NCBI RefSeq assembly: GCF_020784725.1
Contig: NZ_JAJGTZ010000023.1
Location: 1-64,000, forward strand
Length of the DNA stretch: 64,000 nt
Source: Limosilactobacillus reuteri
GTDB taxonomy: Bacteria; Bacillota; Bacilli; Lactobacillales; Lactobacillaceae
Direction of reading: 5' to 3'
Below, one piece after another: positions 1 to 8,012 of this stretch; positions within the stretch are counted from its first letter, which is position 1; each line of letters opens with the position of its first letter. Under the pieces are notes generated by a model. It was given only the letters and a program-made list of their open reading frames with translations. It did no database searches and was not told the DNA's origin. Made by a program: the position numbers and the translations under genes.

Positions 1-25
1 TAAGGCAAAAGAGGCCTTTTTATAT
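1..25 (+). terminator. Terminator-like hairpin at the window edge
   Basis: AAGGC pairs with GCCTT across a short purine loop and is followed by a run of T. It probably ends a plus-strand gene lying before the window. The gene itself is not visible. Confidence 0.4.
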
Positions 26-37
26 AATTTTTATCGC

Positions 38-63
38 CCACCCGCATAGCAGGTGGTTTTTTG
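38..63 (+). terminator. Rho-independent terminator
   Basis: The stem CCACC/GGTGG closes a 9-base loop and is followed by six T residues. It is oriented for plus-strand transcription arriving from before the window. Confidence 0.6.
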
Positions 64-115
64 TTTCGTGCACTCGCTCTGCTCGCGCACTCAACCAGGC
101 CTAAAGACATTAATA

Positions 116-150
116 AAAGCAGCGTCCAAAAACTGATCGCTGCTTTTTTT
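116..150 (-). terminator. Bidirectional terminator after the csbD-glsB pair
   Basis: AAAGCAGCG pairs with CGCTGCTTT around a 13-base loop, with T-rich flanks on both strands. It lies just past the stop of the GlsB-like gene and so probably ends that minus-strand operon. Confidence 0.6.
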
Positions 151-155
151 GTTGT

Positions 156-407
156 TTATCTCTCTGCTCTTACTCCGAAAATCAAGGAGACGATCATTAC
201 TAAGATTACTGCCCCAATAATTGATGGAACAATTGCCATCCCAGCTACTTGCGGTCCCCATGCTCCTAATACTGCTTCACCAATTGCTGATCCTACTAAT
301 CCAGCAATAATATTACTGATAACGCCCATCGATCCACCACGATGGGTTAATGCACCAGCGGCTAAACCAATCAATCCACCAACAATTAAAACCCAAATCC
401 AGTACAT
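156..407 (-). CDS. GlsB/YeaQ/YmgE-family small membrane stress protein
   Basis: This 83-residue protein is almost entirely hydrophobic. It has glycine-rich membrane segments at about 4-20, 28-48 and 55-78 and a short charged C-terminal tail, which is the pattern of the transglycosylase-associated (YeaQ/YmgE/GlsB) family. The family is associated with general and envelope stress; its biochemical role is not established. I chose the ATG at 407 rather than the one at 413 because AAGGAGGG sits six to seven bases before it, while it abuts the earlier ATG. That ribosome-binding site lies inside the last codons of the upstream CsbD gene, so the two are translationally linked. Confidence 0.85.
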   Translation of the reverse strand: MYWIWVLIVGGLIGLAAGALTHRGGSMGVISNIIAGLVGSAIGEAVLGAWGPQVAGMAIVPSIIGAVILVMIVSLIFGVRAER

Positions 408-409
408 AA

Positions 410-592
410 TCATCCCTCCTTTTTATTTCCTTTTATTGACTCTTTAAGATCATTAATCTCATCTTTTACTTTCCCTTTAAGTTTCTGAAGTTTTCCTTCT
501 CCTTCACGAGTCTTATCGTTAGTTACTTTTCCTTCAGTTTCTTTTAGTTTCCCTGCTATCTTATCTTTCATTCCGTGTTTATCGCTAGCCAT
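410..592 (-). CDS. CsbD-family stress-response protein
   Basis: This short (60 aa), highly charged, Lys/Glu-rich protein has the repeated KDKIAGKLKETEGK-type pattern typical of CsbD proteins. In Bacillus these belong to the general stress regulon; their molecular function is unknown. The open frame extends to 682, but the ATG at 592 is preferred: AAGGAAGGAC lies eight bases upstream and the family normally starts with a MASDK-like sequence. It is followed after two bases by the GlsB-like gene, so both probably form one stress-induced operon. The 683-775 stretch upstream is AT-rich and I could not assign a confident promoter there. Confidence 0.88.
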   Translation of the reverse strand: MASDKHGMKDKIAGKLKETEGKVTNDKTREGEGKLQKLKGKVKDEINDLKESIKGNKKEG

Positions 593-775
593 TATTATCA
601 GTCCTTCCTTATATATGGCTATCAGTGGCTGACAACATTTGGGATGTTCCTCCTTTCTAAATCGACTAGTGGTATTTGACACTTCTAAGCTTAACAGTTA
701 GTTCATGAGAAAGCGATGTCTTTTTAATTTACTTACGCCTTCTTTAATAATTTTATTTATATCTTAAACAAAAAG

Positions 776-808
776 AAACTCTACCGTCAAAAATTGGTAG
801 AGTTTTTA
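776..808 (-). terminator. Bidirectional terminator after D-lactate dehydrogenase
   Basis: A ten-base stem, AAACTCTACC with GGTAGAGTTT, closes a loop of about ten bases, with T/A tracts on both sides. It directly follows the stop of the minus-strand dehydrogenase gene. Confidence 0.75.
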
Positions 809-813
809 ATTAA

Positions 814-1806
814 TTACATTCTAATTTCATTACGTGAATGCTTACCTTCTAGAATCGTTACCGCATCATTTAAACTAATCTCGACCATATTGCGAATAGA
901 TGTTTCAGTGAGAAACGCTACATGGGGTGTAACAAGAACATTTGGCATCGTTGCTAATCTCTTGTAATCATCTGGAATTTGATCTGGTATAACTTGCTTC
1001 CCAAAGAAAGAAGTTTCGTCAGCTAATGTGTCTAGCCCAGCACCCGCAATTTCTTTATTTTCCAATGCTGAAATTAGGTCTGCGGTATTTACCAGTTTTC
1101 CACGAGCCATGTTAATCAAGTAAGCATTATCTTTCATCATCTTAAATTGTGGTGCTGCAATCATGTTTTCGGTACTGGGTAACAACGGTGTATGCAATGA
1201 TAAAATATCCGCATTCTTAATAACAGTATCGAAATCAGTATATTCAACGTATGGTTCATATTCGACATTGTACGATGGGTCATATGCAAGAACTTTTGCC
1301 CCCAATGCTTTATAAATCTGAGCAGTCGCTCCACCAATATTACCAAGACCGACAATTCCCACGGTTAAATTGTAAATTTCATTACTGATTAAATCATCGC
1401 TCCACCGAAAATCGCCATGGCTCATGCGTTGTTCAAATTCACCAATCCGTCGTAACAAATACATCGCCTGTGTGACACCCATTTCTGCAATTGCCCGTGG
1501 TGAATAAACAGGGACATTCGTTACAATAATGCCATTTGATTTACATGCATCTAAATCAAAAATATCAACACCAACCATTCGCGCAGCTAATTGTTTTATT
1601 CCCATGGCTGCTAATTGCTCATATAGTTTTTTATCCCCCAATTTAGTTGTCTGTTGCAGAGATATTCCGTCATATCCCTCAGCAAGCTTAACTGTATCAG
1701 CATTTAATGGTTCAGTAACCATCTTGACGTCATTGCCTGTCTTCTTTGCCCATGCTTCAATATAAGGCTTTTCAGCGTCACGAACGCTATATATAATTAA
1801 ATTCAT
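814..1806 (-). CDS. ldhD: D-lactate dehydrogenase (D-2-hydroxyacid dehydrogenase family)
   Basis: NAD-dependent cytosolic enzyme reducing pyruvate to D-lactate, the NADH-recycling step of lactic fermentation. The 330-aa length fits lactobacillus D-LDH. Visible are the dinucleotide-binding GLGNIG at about 153-158 and the catalytic triad Arg235 (in MARG), Glu264 and His295 (in TPHV); these numbers nearly coincide with the classical R235/E264/H296. I start at the second ATG (1806), giving MNLIIYSVRD as in homologues; the ATG at 1818 abuts the AAAGGA site. The gene is monocistronic with its own terminator. A related 2-hydroxyacid dehydrogenase at about 39 kb may act on a different hydroxyacid, so 'lactate' is inferred from overall resemblance. 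Confidence 0.85.
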   Translation of the reverse strand: MNLIIYSVRDAEKPYIEAWAKKTGNDVKMVTEPLNADTVKLAEGYDGISLQQTTKLGDKKLYEQLAAMGIKQLAARMVGVDIFDLDACKSNGIIVTNVPVYSPRAIAEMGVTQAMYLLRRIGEFEQRMSHGDFRWSDDLISNEIYNLTVGIVGLGNIGGATAQIYKALGAKVLAYDPSYNVEYEPYVEYTDFDTVIKNADILSLHTPLLPSTENMIAAPQFKMMKDNAYLINMARGKLVNTADLISALENKEIAGAGLDTLADETSFFGKQVIPDQIPDDYKRLATMPNVLVTPHVAFLTETSIRNMVEISLNDAVTILEGKHSRNEIRM

Positions 1807-1900
1807 CAGTTTTCCCATTCCTTTCGTAAAAACTGCTTACACTAATAGCTTAGCACTCCTTCAATTAATCATCAGTATTTTAGCAATAAAGGAAAGGCGA

Positions 1901-2071
1901 AATAATCTCCTCGACAAGGCGGTGGGCTAAGTTTGAACGATGATTAGCACGGCACGCGCTGATTATCGTTCGTACTTAGACTCGATCCTTACGATTATTT
2001 TCCACGGCATCTTGATATTGTTCGTGAAAACAGTTGAGGCTGAGAGAAAACTTTGTTTTCTCTCAGCCTCC
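1901..2071 (+). repeat. Dispersed structured intergenic element, copy A
   Basis: About 170 bp between the ldhD promoter side and the 3' end of yhgE. It aligns closely with the reverse complement of 51443-51633 (copy B), and its 3' part aligns with 33880-33990 (copy C). Internally AACGATGATTAGC (1936-1948) pairs with GCTGATTATCGTT (1958-1970) over 13 positions if G-U pairs are allowed on this strand; an outer CTAAG/CTTAG stem surrounds it. It ends in a long GAGGCTGAGAG-type terminator hairpin. Unlike the other copies it does not follow a gene in the sense direction. Confidence 0.75.
2036..2070 (-). terminator. Terminator after yhgE, part of repeat copy A
   Basis: A perfect stem of about 15 bp (GAGGCTGAGAGAAAA with its complement) lies 15 bases beyond the yhgE stop. 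It is symmetric enough to act on either strand. Confidence 0.7.
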
Positions 2072-2084
2072 ATATTATCTTTAA

Positions 2085-4952
2085 TTATTGTTCACCGTTG
2101 TCTCCTTGGTTTGGGCGACGTTGTTGAAGGTGCATTCCGTCATAATCGCCTTCTGGTCCAAGCAGTTCTTGGTTATTATCCAATTCTGAGCGACCAGCAT
2201 AGTGATGATGTTGTAACCAAATCATACCGACTAATAACAATGCATAGAAGACAATTGTGATTACGATCAGAACAGTGTTACAGAACATCGTGTAATGTGC
2301 TCCTAAACCACCAGAAATTGAATCACGGAGTCCTAAGATTGAGTAAGTCATCGGTAAGTACCAGTGAATTACGTTATAGAACTTCATTGTAATTTCCATT
2401 GGGAAGGTACCACCAGATCCACCTAATTGAAGCATCAAGAGAACCATGGCAAAGAATCGACCTGGGTTATCAAAGAGCATTGAGAGGAACATAACAATTG
2501 CCATTGAAGCTAACCCGAAGCATATCGTCGTCACAAAGAATGAGACTGGGTGAATAACTGTAAGTCCACAAGCCATCATAATTGCGTCTTCTGCGATTGC
2601 CATTGCCGTTACCACCAGTGATCCAACTGTTACCTTACTTGCCCACCAAGCGATTGGAGCTTTACCAAATTCAGCAACCCGACGAATTGGGTAAACAAAG
2701 TTAAATACAAGTGCCCCAACATAGATTGCTAATGATAGAACATATGGTGCTAAGGCGTGACCATAGTTTGGTACATAACTGTAATCTGTGTGCTTAAGAG
2801 CAGTTGGTTCTGCAAACATCTTGGCAGTCCGTGGTGAAGTCTTAATGCCGTTGATTTGCTTAGCACCACCTGCAAGAGATGTAGCGAGTTGAGAAGCACC
2901 AGCATTTAACCGTGCAATTCCTGAAATAAGAGCAGGCGAATTATCTTGAAGTTGTTGAGTTCCGGCAGCTAATTGATTTACACCGGCAACAAGAGCAGGA
3001 ACTTGACCGTTTAGTTGACCAAGCGCCCCAGCTAATTGAGCTGCACCAGAGTTCAAGGCCCCGCTATTAGCGTTAAGCTGGGCAATTCCATTACCTAATT
3101 GACCAACACCGGCTGTATATTGACCGATTCCGCTAGCCAATTGACCAGCTCCGGCTCCAGCTTGGGCGACACCAGCTGTGTATTGACCGATTCCGCTAGC
3201 TAGTTGATTGGCTCCGGCTCCAGCTTGAGCGACACCAGCTGTGTATTGACCGATTCCTGAATTAAGCGTACCAGCCCCGGCAGCAGCACTATCAACACCA
3301 TTAGTGTATTGATTTACACCACTATTAAGCGTATTTGCTCCAGAAGAAATTTGACTTGTTGCTTGTTTAAGTTGATCAACAGCACCTGGCATTTCCGCTA
3401 GGGTACCTTTATAGCCATTTAAGGTTGCTAATAATGAGTTAGCTTGACGAATAGTACCATCTGCATTATCTAACACAGCAGACATTTGCGAGAGCTGACC
3501 TAATTGTTGCTGCATGCCACTCAAGCTTCCTTGAAGGCTACTTAATTGACTAAGTGTCCCACTTAATCCTTGAATAGCAGAAACGTTAGCACTAGCCATT
3601 TTTGCAATTTGTTGAGCGGCCTGCTTAGATTGTTCACTAGCTTTATCATCGCTAAGAATTTGTTGTGCTAATCCAGCAATTTGACCATCATTAGTTGCAA
3701 CACCTTTAAGCTTGTCACCAGCACCAGCAGCACCAGATAATGCTCCTGAAGCTTGTTGAAGGCTAGCAGCACTACTTTGAACACCAGCAAGAGCATTCTT
3801 GGCAGTTACCAAACCGGTCTGGAGTTGACCTAATCCCTGCTGAAGATTTTGTGCTTGGTCCATGGCCCCCATAATGCCGTTAAAGTTAATGTTTCCTAAT
3901 TGACTGTTAACGGTTGAATTCAACTGATTAGCACCTGATGCTAATTGACCTGAACCGTCTCTTAAGTTAGCAGAATTACCACTTAACGTATTCAAACCAT
4001 CGCTTAATTTATTAGCACCTGAACTCAAGGTACCAGAGTTAGCCATTAAAGTATTTAACCCAGCATTCAACTGACTAGCACCAGAATTTAACGCACCAGA
4101 GTTAGCCATCAAAGTGCTTAATCCACTGCTCAACTGGTTAGCACCGGAATTTAGCGCACCAGAATTAGCCATTAACTGACCAACCCCATTGCCAAGGAGA
4201 CTAACGCCACCAGTATATTGCATGATACCATTTGCTAAGGTTTGGCTCCCGGTAGCAAGTTGTTGAGCACCAGAAGCTAATGGCGCAACACTAACACGCA
4301 AGGTTTGAACCCCGTTATTTACTTGGGAAACCCCTGCAACATAACGATTTACACCATCACTTAAGGTCACCATTCCGGTACCAATTTGTTGAGCACCATC
4401 AGCGGCTTTGTTCATCCCTTTACCTACAACATGTAATTGCTTAAACATTACCGTTGCGTAAGCGTTAGTAACCTGGGCACGAATTTTTTCGTTTAGCCGT
4501 GTCATCCCGGTTTGGACAATTACCTGTCCAATATAGTTTAAGGAACCATTAGTTTGGTAATGTAACTTCATAGTCTTGGGATGCTTTTGTAGAACAGTCG
4601 TTGCATTTTCAGAAAAATCTTTAGGAATCGTAACAATAGCATAATACTTACGATGACTCATACCATACTTTGCTTCTTTAGCTGATACAAATTCCCATTT
4701 TAATTGGTGATTTTTCTTCAATTCATTAACCGTCTGTTTTCCGACATCCATTTTCCGGCCTTGATACTCAACCGGAATGTCCTTATTTACAACCGCAACC
4801 GGTAAGTTTCGTGTACTTCCATACGGGTCCCATACTGATTTCAAGAAGAAAATACTATATAGGAAAGGTATGAAGCAAATAACCGTTACTGATAAAAGCA
4901 GTAAACGGTTATGAATAATATGACGAAATTCGCCTTTAATCATGCTCCACAT
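2085..4952 (-). CDS. YhgE/Pip-domain giant membrane protein with 21-residue repeats
   Basis: A 955-aa protein of the YhgE/phage-infection-protein (Pip) family, related to ABC-2-type membrane proteins. One N-terminal membrane segment (about 17-37) is followed by a long extracytoplasmic region and five membrane segments at about 728-920. The middle is Gly/Ala/Ser/Asn/Gln-rich and repetitive. One cluster (about 257-321) repeats LMANSGALNSGANQ-type 21-residue units; another (about 563-620) repeats QLASGIGQYTAGV-type 21-residue units. The start has GAGGTGA eight bases upstream. A TetR regulator gene lies 36 bases upstream on the same strand, suggesting an operon. Family members have been linked to phage adsorption and to type VII-like secretion; the role here is not shown by sequence. 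Confidence 0.85.
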   Translation of the reverse strand: MWSMIKGEFRHIIHNRLLLLSVTVICFIPFLYSIFFLKSVWDPYGSTRNLPVAVVNKDIPVEYQGRKMDVGKQTVNELKKNHQLKWEFVSAKEAKYGMSHRKYYAIVTIPKDFSENATTVLQKHPKTMKLHYQTNGSLNYIGQVIVQTGMTRLNEKIRAQVTNAYATVMFKQLHVVGKGMNKAADGAQQIGTGMVTLSDGVNRYVAGVSQVNNGVQTLRVSVAPLASGAQQLATGSQTLANGIMQYTGGVSLLGNGVGQLMANSGALNSGANQLSSGLSTLMANSGALNSGASQLNAGLNTLMANSGTLSSGANKLSDGLNTLSGNSANLRDGSGQLASGANQLNSTVNSQLGNINFNGIMGAMDQAQNLQQGLGQLQTGLVTAKNALAGVQSSAASLQQASGALSGAAGAGDKLKGVATNDGQIAGLAQQILSDDKASEQSKQAAQQIAKMASANVSAIQGLSGTLSQLSSLQGSLSGMQQQLGQLSQMSAVLDNADGTIRQANSLLATLNGYKGTLAEMPGAVDQLKQATSQISSGANTLNSGVNQYTNGVDSAAAGAGTLNSGIGQYTAGVAQAGAGANQLASGIGQYTAGVAQAGAGAGQLASGIGQYTAGVGQLGNGIAQLNANSGALNSGAAQLAGALGQLNGQVPALVAGVNQLAAGTQQLQDNSPALISGIARLNAGASQLATSLAGGAKQINGIKTSPRTAKMFAEPTALKHTDYSYVPNYGHALAPYVLSLAIYVGALVFNFVYPIRRVAEFGKAPIAWWASKVTVGSLVVTAMAIAEDAIMMACGLTVIHPVSFFVTTICFGLASMAIVMFLSMLFDNPGRFFAMVLLMLQLGGSGGTFPMEITMKFYNVIHWYLPMTYSILGLRDSISGGLGAHYTMFCNTVLIVITIVFYALLLVGMIWLQHHHYAGRSELDNNQELLGPEGDYDGMHLQQRRPNQGDNGEQ

Positions 4953-4988
4953 TTAATACTTCACCTCAAAATTTATCCTCTCATAATT

Positions 4989-5525
4989 TTAGTTTGTTAG
5001 TGATTTGGTAGCTGCTCTTGCAAACTTAATAACGTCCTCAGTTGGTACGTCATAATTATTACGCTGCCACCAGTAAAAAGTCCCGATAATAGCTCCACTC
5101 AATACATAAGCAAGCATCTCAGGATTATCAGACTTTTTTAGCGCCGTTACAATTGGATCATTAGTCTCAAGATCACACCGCTCTAAAAGAACCTGACTTA
5201 AAATATTTAAAATTTCGGTATACAAAGAGCTGCGTGCACTATTAGGTGCTAAATGACGGATAACATCCTTATTTTTATCAATGTATGATAATAATTGCTT
5301 TATAATGTCATCTTCAGAATCTGTATTTTCCGTCAATTTATTAATTTGCGCATTTAACGTTTGTTCTAAGAGGTCGTATTTATCACTAAAATAGCGATAA
5401 AAACTACTCCGATGCATTAATGCTTCTTTACAAATTTGATCAATAGTCAAACTTTCAAAAGAATTTTTCTCTAATAACGTTAGCAATGCATTTTCAAAGT
5501 CACGAATAGTTCTCGTAACACGCAT
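4989..5525 (-). CDS. TetR/AcrR-family transcriptional regulator
   Basis: This 178-aa protein has an N-terminal helix-turn-helix (about 20-45, with the TIDQICKEALMHRSSFYRYF signature typical of TetR proteins) and a variable helical ligand domain. Its position directly upstream of the YhgE/Pip gene suggests it controls that operon, including itself. I chose ATG 5525, which has GGGAGGG seven to eight bases upstream; the longer frame begins at a TTG overlapping that site. The ligand is unknown. A nearby inverted repeat at 5646-5661 is a possible operator. Confidence 0.88.
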   Translation of the reverse strand: MRVTRTIRDFENALLTLLEKNSFESLTIDQICKEALMHRSSFYRYFSDKYDLLEQTLNAQINKLTENTDSEDDIIKQLLSYIDKNKDVIRHLAPNSARSSLYTEILNILSQVLLERCDLETNDPIVTALKKSDNPEMLAYVLSGAIIGTFYWWQRNNYDVPTEDVIKFARAATKSLTN

Positions 5526-5832
5526 ACCTCTTCCCTCCCTAAACAATACAAATTTAACATGATTATTCTAACTTGTTGCAATTTAGTACAACAGGGGTAA
5601 TTGAAGATAATTATTTCAAAATGCGACAAAAATAAACATTCGTTCACAAAAAGACTTTTGTTTGTATCTTAATCAAACGAAAACTATAATATGCTCCTAG
5701 ATTTAAATGGTCAAGCACGTCCGTAGCAAATTTATCTATCTTTTATAAGTAATCATTCATTAACTTTCTAAATCTCTTCTCTAAAATACGGTATAATAAA
5801 GGTATTAAAGCTATGTGATTGGAGGCTTCATA
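5526..5832. promoter_or_regulatory. Divergent intergenic region between tetR-yhgE and pspC-like gene
   Basis: About 307 bp without a gene. It holds the outward promoters of both sides. ACAAAA-AGAC-TTTTGT at 5646-5661 is a perfect 6+6 inverted repeat and a possible TetR operator. A TATAAT at 5792-5797 is a likely -10 for the PspC-like gene, though its -35 is poor. Nothing else recognisable is present. Confidence 0.4.
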
Positions 5833-6084
5833 ATGGCAACAACTAAAAAACATTTAACTAAATCCAAAAACAAAGTATTTCTTGGTGTCTTTGGAGGTAT
5901 CGCCAACTATTTTGGTCTTGATAAAACCCTCGTGCGGGTAATCGGAATTCTTATTTTCGTCTTTACCGGATTTTTCCCGCTCGGAGTCTTCTACCTCTTA
6001 GCTGCCCTCGTAATGCCTGAATATAATGATAATAAGACAAATAATGATGACAATATCGTCGACGGTGAATTCAGAGAAAAATAA
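5833..6084 (+). CDS. PspC-domain small membrane protein
   Basis: This 83-aa protein carries the PspC domain: a KSKNKVFLGVFGGIANYFG segment followed by an LVRVIGIL motif and a membrane segment at about 33-58, ending with a VMPEY motif. PspC-type proteins are linked to the phage-shock or envelope-stress response; in Gram-positives the partners vary. The start ATG at 5833 has GGAGG about eight bases upstream; the GTG at 5815 precedes that site and is unlikely. The C-terminal tail is Asn/Asp-rich. The gene is monocistronic. Confidence 0.85.
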   Translation: MATTKKHLTKSKNKVFLGVFGGIANYFGLDKTLVRVIGILIFVFTGFFPLGVFYLLAALVMPEYNDNKTNNDDNIVDGEFREK

Positions 6085-6100
6085 TGTTGATTGCAGCAAA

Positions 6101-6139
6101 AAAGCTGAGGTTGGGAGAAATTCCAATCTCAGCTTTTTT
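6101..6139. terminator. Bidirectional terminator between converging genes
   Basis: AAAGCTGAG-TTGG pairs with CCAA-CTCAGCTTT, followed by T residues. It terminates the PspC-like gene; its tail overlaps the stop codon of the opposing gene at 6138, so the two genes share it. Confidence 0.75.
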
Positions 6140-6977
6140 AAGCATTATTTCGTTGTTTATAAGCTACTTGAACTTGTAGTCCATAATCTTCTTCCGTTAA
6201 AATTGTTGAGCCGCTTCGCCCAGCAATCTTGTTCGGCCCCCCAGTAACAGCTACTGCCGCAAGATATAATTGATATTTATCATGGGCAGTATGGACATCA
6301 GTTAGGCCGATTTTGGTAATATGACCAACCGGGCGTCGTTCCATTTGGTTCATTCCGATATAGATCTCAAGACGGTGTCGCAACTCATCATGAACTAATT
6401 CAAAGTATGGCGGAACAGACTGTGAGTTCAAAGCTGTAACTGGTTTTTCAGTTGCCTGATATTGTTCAACGATTTCTTTTTCACTCAAACCATCATAGCC
6501 ATTAACAAATACACCTTCCATTAATAGTTGGTCAACAACACGTTGTAAATTATGTTGTTCATATTCATCAATCGCTACTGTTGCTGGAATCGTATCGGCA
6601 TTAGCAAACAAGCCATTTGATCGGTTTGCCAATTCTGCTGCTAGCCGTTGTTGTGCATCAAGCGGCATCTTTGGCTTACCATCTTCAAATTTTTGACCAG
6701 TAATCTTTGCGAGACGAGGTGAAATAAAATCAAATTGCGAAGTCTTTTCAAGAAAGTAAAAGACGAAATTAAGATAGATAAAATATGTTAATCCAATTAC
6801 TGCTAAGCAATACAACACTGCCCGTAGCCAAACATGGTTCATAAAGAGTCGGGAAGTAACATAAACTAAATAAATATCGCCTAGTGAAGCAATGATGATA
6901 TAAATACGACTCTTTAACTTTACGTCAAGGTTAAAGTAACTCAATGACGAGTTAATCATATCAAGAAAACTAAACAT
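6138..6977 (-). CDS. Conserved hypothetical membrane protein
   Basis: 279 aa and not recognised at family level with certainty. Two membrane helices are predicted near the N terminus (about 25-45 and 50-72); the remaining 200 residues look soluble and mixed alpha/beta, probably cytoplasmic. No catalytic motif is visible. The start has GGAGG about ten bases upstream. It follows the Ser/Thr-rich anchored protein by 18 bases, so both are probably expressed together downstream of the NUDIX-kinase-Fur genes. It resembles lactobacillus-specific proteins of unknown function. Confidence 0.7.
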   Translation of the reverse strand: MFSFLDMINSSLSYFNLDVKLKSRIYIIIASLGDIYLVYVTSRLFMNHVWLRAVLYCLAVIGLTYFIYLNFVFYFLEKTSQFDFISPRLAKITGQKFEDGKPKMPLDAQQRLAAELANRSNGLFANADTIPATVAIDEYEQHNLQRVVDQLLMEGVFVNGYDGLSEKEIVEQYQATEKPVTALNSQSVPPYFELVHDELRHRLEIYIGMNQMERRPVGHITKIGLTDVHTAHDKYQLYLAAVAVTGGPNKIAGRSGSTILTEEDYGLQVQVAYKQRNNA

Positions 6978-6995
6978 TAATAACCCGCCTCCTTA

Positions 6996-7475
6996 TTATT
7001 CAGTTGTAGTTGTTCCGGTAGTACTACCACCAGTCGTGTTTTGTGTTGTTGTATTATTGTTCGTTGTCGTACCAGCCGATTGTGAGGTACTGTTTCGATT
7101 AGAACTCGTACTTTCATTTGTATTTGTTGATCGATTTGTCGATGTTTCTGTGCCAGTGTTTCCTGCTGACCGTGTAGTTTGATTAGTATCCCCAGTATCA
7201 TCCGCTGTATTGTTGCTATTACTTGTCCGGGTAGTTGATGAGCTACTTGCACTTTCATCATTATCATCATCACGATCGCTTTGTGAATTCCGACTTGATT
7301 GATTGCTTTCGTCATCACCCGATTGCTGAAATTGGCGACTTGTTGATACTGATGTTACTTTTGCACCCTCAGAAGTATGCGTTGCCTTATTAACCACTAC
7401 ATTGGTGGCACCCAACGCAAGTACCAATGATACAAGTGCAAAAGGGGTTACTAATGGCGGTATCTTTGCTCCCAT
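6996..7475 (-). CDS. Membrane-anchored Ser/Thr/Asn-rich low-complexity protein
   Basis: 159 aa. A short N terminus and one hydrophobic helix (about 8-30) look like an uncleaved signal anchor. The rest is low-complexity, dominated by Ser, Thr, Asn, Gly and Asp, without Cys and almost without aromatics, and ends in a run of Thr. Such regions act as flexible extracellular linkers or wall spacers. AAGGAG lies eight bases before the ATG. No sortase motif is present. Function unknown; probably co-transcribed with the membrane protein downstream. Confidence 0.7.
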   Translation of the reverse strand: MGAKIPPLVTPFALVSLVLALGATNVVVNKATHTSEGAKVTSVSTSRQFQQSGDDESNQSSRNSQSDRDDDNDESASSSSTTRTSNSNNTADDTGDTNQTTRSAGNTGTETSTNRSTNTNESTSSNRNSTSQSAGTTTNNNTTTQNTTGGSTTGTTTTE

Positions 7476-7534
7476 GTCTCATTCTCCTTTTCCAGAGTAT
7501 ATAATACACGAAAACTGGCCCAATAAATATAAAT

Positions 7535-7972
7535 TTATTGTAAAGATTTTTTCTGGCATTGGGCACATATTCCGTGCAATTCAAACCGATGCCCAGTGAT
7601 TTTAACTCCTGGCAACTGCTTCTCAAAGAATTTCTTATCAATTGGTGGCATTTGAATCTCTTGAACTCGTCCACAAATATCACAAATAAAATGATGGTGA
7701 TGGGTAAAATCACATGAATATTTAACCTGCATCTGATCATGATGTTGACGCAATTCGACAATACCCAATTTCTCAAATTCTTTAAAATTTCGATAAATAG
7801 TATCGTGACTTAATCCAGGGAATTGTTCTCGAAGATATTGGTCAATTTCTACAATATTAAAGTAACGATCAGGATGCCGCGCAACTGATTCAATCATCAT
7901 TTTACGTTGCTTAGTCCACCGCAAATGATGGTCTTTAATAATAGTCTGTGCTTGATCAATTAATTTCTCCAA
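7535..7972 (-). CDS. Fur-family metal-responsive regulator (Zur/PerR/Fur class)
   Basis: 145 aa with a winged-helix DNA-binding half (about 1-80) and a dimerisation half carrying the HHHH-F-ICDICG metal motif, plus a C-terminal HGICAQC. The two CxxC pairs form the structural zinc site of Fur proteins. The start is inferred as TTG at 7972 because GGGAGGG lies seven bases upstream; no ATG fits. Sequence alone does not decide between zinc (Zur), iron (Fur) or peroxide (PerR) sensing. It lies 40 bases after the guanylate-kinase-like gene on the same strand. Confidence 0.85.
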   Translation of the reverse strand: MEKLIDQAQTIIKDHHLRWTKQRKMMIESVARHPDRYFNIVEIDQYLREQFPGLSHDTIYRNFKEFEKLGIVELRQHHDQMQVKYSCDFTHHHHFICDICGRVQEIQMPPIDKKFFEKQLPGVKITGHRFELHGICAQCQKKSLQ

Positions 7973-8012
7973 TATTTTTCCCTCCCGATTAGAGATGATA
8001 TTGTAACATATT

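Noticed and set aside
1940-2260. 106-residue plus-strand open frame
   Set aside because: It runs through the dispersed repeat and its terminator into the antisense of yhgE and has no plausible protein features.
2900-4190. CRISPR-like or tandem non-coding repeats
   Set aside because: The 63-bp periodic repeats lie in one open frame of YhgE/Pip and keep codon phase; they are protein repeats.
6977-7318. 113-residue Gln-rich minus-strand frame
   Set aside because: Alternative frame of the Ser/Thr/Asn-rich low-complexity gene; the real frame has the ribosome-binding site and a membrane anchor.
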